A stretch of 64,000 bases of DNA. Origin: Rosellinia necatrix (lineage: Eukaryota; Ascomycota; Sordariomycetes; Xylariales; Xylariaceae). This document shows positions 11,089-19,856 of this stretch, one piece after another. Where the stretch lies: assembly GCA_021209875.1 (NCBI GenBank), contig JAGYVD010000004.1, positions 4,191,001 through 4,255,000 on the forward strand. Direction: 5' to 3'. A program made the translations under genes and the position numbers. The stretch's first letter is position 1. Every line of letters starts with the position of its first letter. The notes under the pieces were generated by a model. It did not search any database, was not told the origin of the DNA, and saw only the letters and a list, made by a program, of their open reading frames with translations.

Positions 11089-11631
11089 ATGCCTTCGGAT
11101 CTATTCCTCCTAGCAAAGGATGTCGATATCGGAGAGCCGACCCAAGACCACCCATTTTATCGCATCTCCGTTTCTAACAATAGAGGCTGCCTACTCAGCA
11201 TTGCTGCGACGAAGGCGTTCCCGGACCCCTTGGTCGAGCCCCGCGTGCCACCAGAGCCCAAAGACTACATCTCCATAACCCACAACGAGCGCCGCTGCAT
11301 CTGTGCCGCACACTCGCGGTTCGAGGCTGCTCTCTTCAAGGTCTGGCAAGACGTCCACATAGCGCTCCGGCATAGCCATAGGGACCAGGCATCCTACGCA
11401 TTCTACCCGAAACACGAGTACGAAATTGGCGAGGCTCTCGCCCACGCTTCTCTCGTCGTCAAGTTAGCCATAGCACAACGAATCCCCAGATGCTACGACC
11501 ACCTGATTTCAGAGCACGGCGCCCCCCGCCTCAACCGTGCATACCGGATTCGATTGGCGAGAGAGAACGGTGAGTTTGTATCGCAAGCGAACATATCATT
11601 CCAGGAGGAAGTCGAAGGGGACACAAGTTGA
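11089..11631 (+). CDS. hypothetical protein, 180 residues
   Basis: Single open frame with a good start context (GCCAACATGCC) and an A/C-rich, ATG-poor leader typical of fungal mRNAs. There is no signal peptide or membrane segment. Visible features: a hydrophilic protein with several H/C residues in the middle (HNERRCICAAHSRFEAALFKVW, about residues 64-85), a predicted helix in EIGEALAHASLVVKLAIAQ (about 118-136) and an acidic C-terminal tail. I do not recognise a family. It is followed at 11735-11775 by an A/T-rich stretch with AATAAA-like words that suits a poly(A) region. Likely a lineage-specific gene, with no function suggested by sequence. Confidence 0.6.
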   Translation: MPSDLFLLAKDVDIGEPTQDHPFYRISVSNNRGCLLSIAATKAFPDPLVEPRVPPEPKDYISITHNERRCICAAHSRFEAALFKVWQDVHIALRHSHRDQASYAFYPKHEYEIGEALAHASLVVKLAIAQRIPRCYDHLISEHGAPRLNRAYRIRLARENGEFVSQANISFQEEVEGDTS

Positions 11632-12538
11632 AAACTTTTAATTTTAAATTGGAAGCGTTTATCTAGCGAGTGCGCATAAGCATAGAACTAAGACGATAGA
11701 GTGTTTTTTTGTGTAAAGGCCGCCAGCCTAAGACTGTAATATTGTAAAAAATAAAATAAAAAATAAAAAAAAATTCCCCCATTAAAGTTGATACCTTCTT
11801 ACTACGCCAGCATCTCCTCACCCCCAGGTAAAATACTGTTAAATACAGGTTGTTCTATCACGGTTCTACTACTATATCCGGCGATGATGACGCGACGCAT
11901 TGAGCCAAGACGCCGCTAAGCAGCCAGGCTATAAGGGCGTTCGCCAGAAGAGGATGACCAGGGTCATATAGGGCTAACGAATCACGTCGGCGGTAGGGTA
12001 GGGGCAGGAGATTGTGCTCCCGAAGGGGGAACGAACGAGGTTGAAGCATTATAGTGCGATCGCTTCGAGGCACAAGCAATATAACTGGGATTTTTAACCT
12101 ATTCATCCCCCTTCGACACTCGCCCCCCCCCCACCACATATTACACCCGGAAGGGGTGTGGGTGGGCGCGATTGGCGATGACCAGCCATCTGCCGGTACC
12201 AATCACGCGTGGGTCGGGGGTATTTTGCCAAAGCTTTCATATATTGACCAACGCGACGCTGTCGTCATTGCCGACAAAGTGCCTTCACACTGGATGCTGG
12301 TTAGGGAGGATGGGCTCTCGGGGAGAAGGCGTTAGGACATTACAACCCCGTCCTCTCTCTCTATCTATCTATCACTTCTGTTCCTAAATATGGCAACCCC
12401 CTCTGCCCTGAGCTGGGACGCTTTTTAGGACTGATATCAGACACCTGGGAAACGAAACCCACGCGATCTACCTACCCTGAATCCGCACCGACGAAGAAGA
12501 AGAAGAGGCGAAACTAACTAACGAACGAAGACGAGAAT
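11632..12538. other. intergenic, poly(A) region and promoter of AA12 gene
   Basis: Starts with an AT-rich 3' region (AAAATAAAATAAAAAATAAA at 11746-11770), then unremarkable sequence with a C10 run at 12124-12133. The last 60 bases before 12539 are purine-rich (GAAGAAGAAGAAGAGG) and free of ATG. I see no gene. Confidence 0.5.
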
Positions 12539-14364
12539 ATGCGTTTGCTCGGAATTGTCTCTGGCCTTACTGCCCTGTTGGGCGCAAGTATGTTATATCC
12601 CCCCCCCCTTTTCTCTCCCCCTCACCCCCTTTTTCACTCCATAGCAACTCTCCCCCCTCCTGGGTCGCTAACCTTGGCGTTTTTTTTTCCTTTTCGCCCT
12701 ACACACAGGCCAGGTACATGCAGACGTGAAGCCGCTGCCGCTGCCGACGAGCTGCAGCGGGGTGTCGAGCATGCGGTTCCCGGGGACGGTGGCGTCGGGG
12801 TGGTCGGCGATGAAGATCGCGGGGGGCCTGCGCGGGGTGCGGACGGTGGCGTGGGACACGAACGGGAACATGCTGGTGGCGGAGGCCGGCAAGGGGATCT
12901 CGGTGCACGTGTTCGGCGACAACGGGTGCATCAGCAGCTCGGCGACGCTCGTCGGCAACGTGCAGCTCAACCACGGGCTCGCGCTGTCGCCGGACGGGCG
13001 CACGCTGTACGCGAGCGGCGAGCGGTCCGTGTGGTCGTGGGCGTACGACCCGGCGGCGCGCGCCGTCAGCGGCCAGAAGACGGTCGTGGCCGGCATGGAT
13101 TCCGGCATCCACTCGACGCGCAACCTGCTCGTCGTCAGGGCCCAGCCCAACCTGCTGCTCGTCCAGGTCGGCTCCAACGCCAACCTCGACATGCAGTCCG
13201 CCCAGCCCGCCACCGGCCGCGCCATCATCAAGATCTTCGACGTCAGCAAGGCCCCCGCCGCCGGCTTCAACTACAAGACCGACGGCGAGGTCTTCGCCTA
13301 TGGCCTCAGGAACGAGATCGGCTTCGTCCAGGACCCGGCCGGCGTCGTCTGGGGCGTCGAGAACAGCGGCGATGTGAGTTGTTGACTTGACTTATTTTCC
13401 TGGGTTTTGACCCCCTATATACCTAGATAGTAAATGTGCCCGAAACTAACCACCGCATCGACCCAACAGGACTTCAGGCTGAACAATCAGGACATCCACC
13501 AAGACAACCCAGCAGAGAAGCTCAACAACCGTACGTCCTCCTCTCCCTCCTCCCCCCTCCCCCTTCCCCCTTTCTCCCTTCCCCCTTTTCCCTCCCCTTT
13601 TTCCCTTCCCCCGCCCCTCCCTTCTTCCTTACCTTACTAACATCCCGTCCCCCCCAACGCAGTCGGCGACCCCCTAACAGCGCGCAACAACTGGTACGGC
13701 TACCCGACGTGCTTCACCGTCTGGTCGCCGACGCCCTTCGCGGGCGCGGGCCTCAAGACGGGCAGCCAGTTCATGCTGGCGGCGGGCAACGGGGTGGCGA
13801 GCCACGCGGACTGCGCGGCGAAGGCGCGGGCGCCGCGGCTGACGTTCCAGGCGCACAGCGCGCCCATCTGGAACGCGTTCGACGCCGGCGCGGCCAACAT
13901 GTACGTCACCTTCCACGGCTCCTGGGACCGGCAGCCGCCGACGGGCTTCAAGGTCGTCGAGGTGCCCTTCACGAGGCTGGCGTCGGGCGCCTACGACCCC
14001 GTCGCCCCCGCCGACTCCATGACCGGCTACCGCGACATCTTCTCCGCCCCCAACCCCGCCGGCTGCACCGCCAACGGCCTCACGCAGAGCAACTGCATCC
14101 GCCTCACCGCTGCCGCCTGGTAGGTCTCTCTCTATCTCTATATCTATCTATCTATCTATCTATCTAATCTATCTGTCTGTCTCTTTCTCTGCTTGCGCCT
14201 TGCCCTGCCCTGCCTACCTACCTACTTACCTAGAGTATCGTGTCGCGTCCTTCATGAGGCATTGCAAATTCGCTGACCGTGACAGGGATCCGGCTGGACG
14301 CGGCCTCTTCATCGGGAGCGACAACGCCGCCGAGGGCGAGATCTACATCCTGTCCAAGAAGTAA
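12539..14364 (+). CDS. secreted PQQ-dependent sugar dehydrogenase (AA12-like)
   Basis: Five exons: 12539-12587, 12709-13373, 13470-13530, 13663-14119 and 14286-14364. All phases agree and the product is 436 residues. The signal peptide is MRLLGIVSGLTALLGAS. The body is a six-bladed beta-propeller of the soluble quinoprotein glucose/L-sorbosone dehydrogenase type. Recognisable blocks are GLRGVRTVAWDTNGNMLV, LNHGLALSPDGRTLYAS, IHSTRNLLV, the GLRNEIGFVQDPAG/VWGVENSGD block, NNWYGYPTCFTVW, APIWNAFDAG/MYVTFHGSWDR and GRGLFIGSDNAAEGEIYIL. Fungal AA12 enzymes use pyrroloquinoline quinone to oxidise sugars and pass electrons to cytochrome or LPMO partners. No AA8 cytochrome or CBM1 domain is attached, so it is a single-domain form. 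Exons are much more G/C-rich at third positions than the neighbours, and introns are packed with C and T runs. Family firm, substrate unknown. Confidence 0.9.
14124..14186. repeat. CTAT/CTCT simple repeat inside AA12 intron 4
   Basis: A CTCTCT run passes into at least seven CTAT units and CTGT units directly after the 14120 donor. It lies wholly in the intron 14120-14285. A CCTACCTA run follows at about 14213-14230. Confidence 0.85.
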
Positions 14365-15093
14365 ACCGTGACACCCCCCCCCCCCTCCTCACACCCCGGG
14401 GGGCAATCCACCTCCTCCCAGGAGATCATCCCGGAGAGGAAGATTGAGGTCACGGGAGCTCTTACGACGTTGGGTCTATGTGCCCCCGAGAGTAGACAAC
14501 AAAGGGGGAAGGGGGGATGGACAGAATAGCGTAGATCGTGGTCCAACTTGCCTCTAGAAATTATTATGATCACGCGCAATTCTACGATCAACCCTCGCGA
14601 AAATTCTCGCGTGGCTTTGCTCAAACATATTGCTGGATTTGTTATTATCTTTGTTGTAGCTCATAAGACCGACTACATAGGTGAGGGGCAAAAGTTGATT
14701 GTAGTCGTGGAATGTATCCATTCATCTGCCTACTTGCAACTTCCCATGGGCTACCATCCTAAAACCCCCTGATGGAGTTCACATACGACTGTGCTAACCT
14801 AGGATTTATCTATCTTTCTATCTATCTATCGAAGTACGTAAGTACCTGCTAATTGATTTTGCTCTTTCCTCAAAATGAAGTGGCAAATCGGTGAGAAAAC
14901 CAACCTCGTCTTTCACTACCCACGACGTTATTATGCGAATGATGGCAAGTAACACTGAAGAGCCCGCGAGCCCTTATACCTATCTGTCTTGAGTTGTGCC
15001 ATTTTCGTCTTTTACCCATTTATTACTTGTTTGCAGATTCCTCCCATTTGTATTTACTGAGCTAGGGAAATTAGCTTTGTTCCGTCCTGGATT
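14365..15093. other. convergent intergenic region
   Basis: Lies between the 3' ends of the AA12 gene (+) and the AAA gene (-). Contents: a C10 run just after the AA12 stop (about 14374-14383), a CTAT run at 14808-14830, and otherwise plain AT-richer sequence. No gene seen. Confidence 0.5.
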
Positions 15094-17154
15094 CTAAATT
15101 TCGTATCCATCGATCTTTAGAACGAGCCCAATGTGTTGGAAGGTCAATTTCTCATCTTTATGGGAGGCGAGAAGGGTTGCAGACTTCAACACATTTTTGA
15201 TTACGCGACCGTTCATCTCCAGCTTCTCCAATCTGGACAAGTTTTCGTCACTCACATCGTGGCCGCCCTTGTGTCGGTCCAGGAAGCCCGCCCACACCAT
15301 TCTTCGTGCCCCTGCATCCAGCTCTGGGTATTGGAGGCGGAAGTGGATACGGCTGTTAAAGGCCTCGTCCATATTCTTGACGCGATTTGTGGTGAGGAAC
15401 AGTAATCCTTCGTAATACTCGAGCGTACGTAGGAAGATCGACACGATGCGATTTCTGTCAAGGTCGTGGGCGCTGCGTGCTTCGAGGAAGACGTCGCATT
15501 CATCGAGGAGAAGTACGGCCTTCCACTTTGCGACCATACTCAAGACTCGCGTGAGGCTAGACTCAACCTCGACCGAGGTAGCACCAAGATCGCCGGCGCT
15601 CATCGTATATAACGGCACTCGCATTTGTTCCGCCACAGATTCGGCGGTTAATGTCTTTCCAATACCAGGACCGCCGGATAAAAGCATGATGACACCTCGT
15701 CCCTTGCCGGCAATGACGTCGTCGAAGTCGTCCTTTTTCTTCACCTGCGCCTGCGCAATGGCGAATATCAGTGACTTGTGCCCCTCGGGCAGCACGAGGG
15801 AATCAAAGGCACTGTCGTTAAAAACGATCTCGCTAACAGAGTCGATGAAGAATTCAAGCCACGCCTTGGCTCGTAGAGCATAGCCCCGGACGATAGGGGT
15901 GCACAAGAGGAGTTCTTCCTCCTTGAGAGGGCGTCGGCGCTTGGTAATTGAATCAAAATCGTCCGACGGGTATCTCGGTCCATCCCAAAAGCATTCTTCA
16001 TCGGAGTCTTCATCGTAGTCTTCATCAGAGCCTTCGTCATAATTCTTACTAGCTTGGGTGTTGGGTGTGGCATGGTCTAGCGACCTGAGGTATAGTCGGG
16101 GGACGACATGCGCATTGTTATATGCAGTAGCATCTATTATGATACGGTCGTCTACCGTGACAACGGAGGAGTTCTGATGAGTTATTTTCATAGCCCGTCC
16201 TCTGTAAGATTTGTAATGATGGCCGGCGAGCTTTTCAAACCGACCACCTCGAGCGAGTAACTTCTTCATAACATCATCCTTATTGGGGTGATAAGATAAC
16301 GGGAAGCATTCTAGGCTGGTAATCGATGTCGTACCCTCAAACGGTGTGATGAAGTGCGACGAAACATCGTAACCAAACCGAGAACCATCCCAGTCTATTC
16401 GGTCGCATCTCAAATAGAAACATGAACCAAGCTGTTGGTGCCGGGTGAAGTGGCCATCATCTAGGCGTACGGCGACAGGTTTACCGAGCCGAGACGCGTA
16501 GACTACGCTTCCCGGCTGAAAAATGGTCCAGATGTGCTCGTATGTCACCACCTGGTGCTTAGCGTAATCTTCAGTTGCAATAAAGATATCCTTGAGCTCT
16601 TCGTAAAGGATACCCTTCAGCAATGCGAGATGACCCTTCGTCATTTCATCATAATCACCATCCAACGCGGCGAGCAGCTGTTGCCAACGGTGAACGAAGG
16701 GTTTGAACGGCGGTTTGAACGTGAGCCTCGAGAGGGAGGTTGTGACGCCGGGGTAGTCCTCCAATATGTCTCGGAGTACATTCTTGAGAAGCGGGCTTTG
16801 GATGACAATGCTGTCAATCTCCAGCTTCTTGCGCGAATCATAGCTCTTTTCTGCTCAGCGTTAGCATTATATAATACGTCGAAGGCATGCACAAAACTCT
16901 AACTTACTGTTGCGGACGAGGAGAGCATACTTCTCCGTCTCAGCATCTTCTGCCGCTTCATCAAGATCGTTGGGCATATCAGCCGTCCAAGTAGCTTTAT
17001 TATGTCTGTCGATCTTCTGATACAGGTCCTTCTTCTCACAGATCATCCCGACCACTACCTTCTCAGTTGTCTTTTTCAGATCCGGCGTGCTGCCGGAAAG
17101 ACCAACGAACGAGGGCATGGGAGAGGTAGGCAGAGAATCCTCGCTATTGGCCAT
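15094..17154 (-). CDS. AAA+ ATPase of the fungal DUF7025 type
   Basis: Two exons, 17154-16908 and 16850-15094, joined across a 57-nt intron (GTAAGT donor, CTGAG branch region, CAG acceptor, phase 1). Product 667 residues, start context AAGATGGCC. The N-terminal half is the domain that precedes the ATPase in this fungal family (around residues 110-330, with VTYEHIWTIFQPGSVVY and RGGRFEKLAGHHYKSYRG). An acidic patch follows at about 354-368 (DEGSDEDYDEDSDEE). The ATPase module has Walker A GGPGIGKT at 475-482, Walker B LLLDECD at 529-535, sensor-1 LFLTTN and the arginine finger in NSRIHFRL, so it should be catalytically competent. Such proteins resemble Bcs1/spastin-type AAA enzymes; their cellular role is mostly unknown. 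They are expanded in Sordariomycetes and often lie in accessory regions, as here. Confidence 0.92.
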
Positions 17155-17337
17155 CTTGTCTCGTCTTTCGTCTTCAGAGAGGGGATAGAGAGTGAGGCAA
17201 AAGAGGAGGCCAAATACGGCAGGCTGACGGGAGGGCCGACGTGCAAGTTTCAGTATGGTAAAGCGGGATGGGATTGCCCTAGGAGGAAAGGCAGAGGATG
17301 TGGGAACGCTCGTATAAGTACGTCAGTAAGTAGATAG

Positions 17338-17420
17338 GGAGAATGAATGAATTAATGAAGGAATGAAGGAATGAAGGAAGGAAGGAAGGAATGAACGAAT
17401 GAACGAATGAACGAAGGATG
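17338..17420. repeat. GAAT / GGAA / GAAC tetranucleotide tract
   Basis: Some 20 tandem tetramers: GAAT, then GAAG/GAAT, then pure GGAA, then GAAC/GAAT. The ordered change of unit along the tract shows successive local expansions. It lies 185-265 bp upstream of the AAA gene start. Confidence 0.9.
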
Positions 17421-17673
17421 ATGATTGAGTGCAATATGAAGTGAATAATATAGCAAGGGCGGTATAATTGCTACCTAACGAGTATTTGTATCTCAGAGGG
17501 GTCAAGTAGATGGAAGTAGCGACACAAGAACTGTCACATACCTCCTACTCGGATACTTACTCCCTTAGGATAATTATATACACTTGCTGGTAGGTACCTA
17601 CACGTAGAAGAGACATCCGTGGCAAGGCAACACTGCATGCTTCAGACACTCTGCAAGCTTCGGTGCCTGTTTG

Positions 17674-17732
17674 CCTGCCTACCTTACCTACCTACCTAGG
17701 TAGGCACGAAGCCGGTAGGTAAGGCAGGCAGG
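17674..17732. repeat. inverted repeat, 19-bp arms
   Basis: The left arm CCTGCCTACCTTACCTACC (17674-17692) is matched by GGTAGGTAAGGCAGGCAGG (17714-17732) with one mismatch and a 21-nt loop that itself contains CCTAGG. It can form a hairpin in DNA or RNA. Confidence 0.8.
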
Positions 17733-18455
17733 TCCGGAGATGACTGTAACGACTCGAGCCGCATATTGCGTTGTCCCCCTCACCTATCATCTCTATGATA
17801 TATACCCAGGTCCAGGCAGGCAACTACAGGCTAGGCAGCATAGGCGGAAATCAGGCAACCAGGCAGAAAACAGCATCATAATCGCGATTTGCCGTTCTCA
17901 TTGGCTCCTAGGGCTGTACGCCGTGTTACCAAAATCAGAATTTACCTGGATGTATATGTATTGATTGGTGTAAAGCTAGAATTATAGTACAGGGTAGTAG
18001 GGTGACTAGTGGGGTATCTATGTAGCGTTATTGATCTCGAGGAGTCACCCGCTGCAGGTGGCGCTCACGCGACAAGCCAGACAGCCACATTGTGGCTTGA
18101 TACGGAGCAGCAAGAGGCAAAGTTTTCCCCTGCCATGATATGTTCACTCACATCTCTTCCCATAATATATTCCATCTCTCCCATAACATGTCCTCCGTCC
18201 ATGATATGTCCTGAACTCCAACAAGTCGCAATGCCGGAATATCCCCCTTCTAAATATATGACCGTTCATTCGGTGATCGGGCAATCGTCGTAATGCACGA
18301 CTACACGGACCCGGGGTATCGGAAAACAAAAAACGCGTGTATCTTTCCCCACGCTCGCCATGCGACATCTATGTCTCTCCCGCACGCGGGGAAAACGCCT
18401 ACTCAAAAATTAGAACGTCCCACATTCTGAGGCTGGTGGCCTTGTCACTCGCCAC

Positions 18456-19856
18456 CTAACCGAGGATGATGTCCTCTACGAGACCAGTCTTGCGATCCTC
18501 GACTGATTGGTAACGATCCTGGGCCTTTTTGGTGCGCGGCTCGTGTTCTACCACCCGAACAAACTCCAACACGGACAACTTGTGGTCTCGCCCTGCCTCT
18601 TTTTTCCACTCCTCAAAGACCTTACGGAGGGCAACCTCGTGGTCGCCCTCCTTAATTCGGATCATGGCCTTGGCACCCTGATTCGGTCCCCTAACCGCTG
18701 CTTTCATCATGAAGAGCGTCCTCACATTGGGCCACGACCTGGAAACCGTGACCCAACCAGGCTCAGACGTCGGTGGGAGATGCGGAGAGTCGATTTGGAC
18801 CGCGAGCTTCTGAACTGCCGCACGGTCTTCCTCGGAATACTGTTGTGCGCAGTAGAAGGCTCTGCATCCGTTATGGCATGGCTCGAAAATGACAATATCG
18901 ACCCAAGGGTTAATATCCTGGCGGCGCAACGGACTGCCTATGGCTGGATGTATCGTCGTGCCAAAAAGTTTCAGGTAACATGATTTAGCAATATATAGCG
19001 ACGCCCGGCACGCCATGAACCAAGATGGAAACATGTTCTGTACTCCAAAACTATGGGTATGCCCCAGAACTGACGATTTGTTGCAAATGTACACCAAACG
19101 GGGCTCGACCACAGCTTCCCAAATCATCAATTTGAGCTCTCCAGGGAGCTCTTGGTACTTATGGAACACGCTTAGGGGCTTTGCGAGTCGGGCCGAACGA
19201 CGCAGTTGCCCGGGGGTTAAGCCCATCTGTGTCGAATCCCTCCTTTGTCTCTTTCGGATACGATTGGCATTGCATAAGACAGGCGATTTTATTGTTGATG
19301 GGGACAGCTCTCGAGTGGCTCCGGCCTTAGCACGAATGCGAGCCGATCGACGAAGGGTATGGGAGCCACTGACTCTCAGATCGCTCTCTTCCAACTGATC
19401 ATTTTGAGGCTCTGCAGGCGTAATCTGGTGTTCTACGTCTTCTAGAACCGAGCCTCGGGCGTCTACTCCGTGATTCACTCCCGTGGATCCGTAGTCAATA
19501 TCCAGAGCCTCCTCGAGATTCGAGGTGGCTATTGATGGCGCACTGTTCGAGGTGGTAGCAATCCGGAGTCTCTCATGGACTTGGCTCGGAATAGAGGGGT
19601 TTTGTGGTAAGAGTAAGCCATATTCGGCCTTCCTCGCGGATCGTGTCACAGGTCGAGATGATGCTACTGTTGTGCTAGGCGAGGCGTTGGATGGCGTGCC
19701 AGTTTGGGGCGTGAGCATGAGAGCATAATTTTCGCCATTTACGTGAGCCCGTCTTCTGGGTGTTGAGCGAGGAGCGGATCTTGCTGTTGGTTCTCTCTCG
19801 TCCACGGTGCCATCGGCAACCGCATCCTCCTGTGCCCCTCTCTTCAGGGACGACAT
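18456..19856 (-). CDS. 2EXR-domain protein with basic RSAR repeats
   Basis: Single exon, 466 residues, start context AACATGTCG. The first half is low-complexity, S/T/P/R-rich and carries three copies of a basic word: VTRSARK (70-76), LRRSARI (168-174) and LRRSARL (218-224). It also has a pair of related peptides, ENYALMLTPQ (42-51) and AEYGLLLPQ (77-85). From residue 231 the 2EXR domain starts with the typical FHKYQELPGELKLMIWEA and then PRLVYI. 2EXR proteins are a large fungal family of unknown function, expanded in Sordariomycetes and frequent near HET genes. The basic repeats suggest nuclear or nucleic-acid association; that is inference. There is no catalytic signature. Confidence 0.85.
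   Translation of the reverse strand: MSSLKRGAQEDAVADGTVDEREPTARSAPRSTPRRRAHVNGENYALMLTPQTGTPSNASPSTTVASSRPVTRSARKAEYGLLLPQNPSIPSQVHERLRIATTSNSAPSIATSNLEEALDIDYGSTGVNHGVDARGSVLEDVEHQITPAEPQNDQLEESDLRVSGSHTLRRSARIRAKAGATRELSPSTIKSPVLCNANRIRKRQRRDSTQMGLTPGQLRRSARLAKPLSVFHKYQELPGELKLMIWEAVVEPRLVYICNKSSVLGHTHSFGVQNMFPSWFMACRASLYIAKSCYLKLFGTTIHPAIGSPLRRQDINPWVDIVIFEPCHNGCRAFYCAQQYSEEDRAAVQKLAVQIDSPHLPPTSEPGWVTVSRSWPNVRTLFMMKAAVRGPNQGAKAMIRIKEGDHEVALRKVFEEWKKEAGRDHKLSVLEFVRVVEHEPRTKKAQDRYQSVEDRKTGLVEDIILG

Larger units (their letters stand above)
17155..18455. other. intergenic with tetranucleotide repeats and an inverted repeat
   Basis: Promoter side of the AAA gene. It holds a GAAT/GGAA repeat tract (17338-17420), a 19-bp inverted repeat made of CCTACC words (17674-17732) and, at 18130-18200, several spaced copies of CATRATATGTYC-like words. 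No gene seen. Confidence 0.5.

Noticed and set aside
12668..13390. Overlapping frames on both strands over AA12 exon 2
   Set aside because: Products are Arg/Ala/Pro-rich artefacts of G/C-ending codons; the accepted frame carries the signal peptide, propeller motifs and matched introns.
13436..14167. 243-codon frame across AA12 introns and exon 4
   Set aside because: Wrong frame, begins in repeats and ends in translated CTAT repeat.
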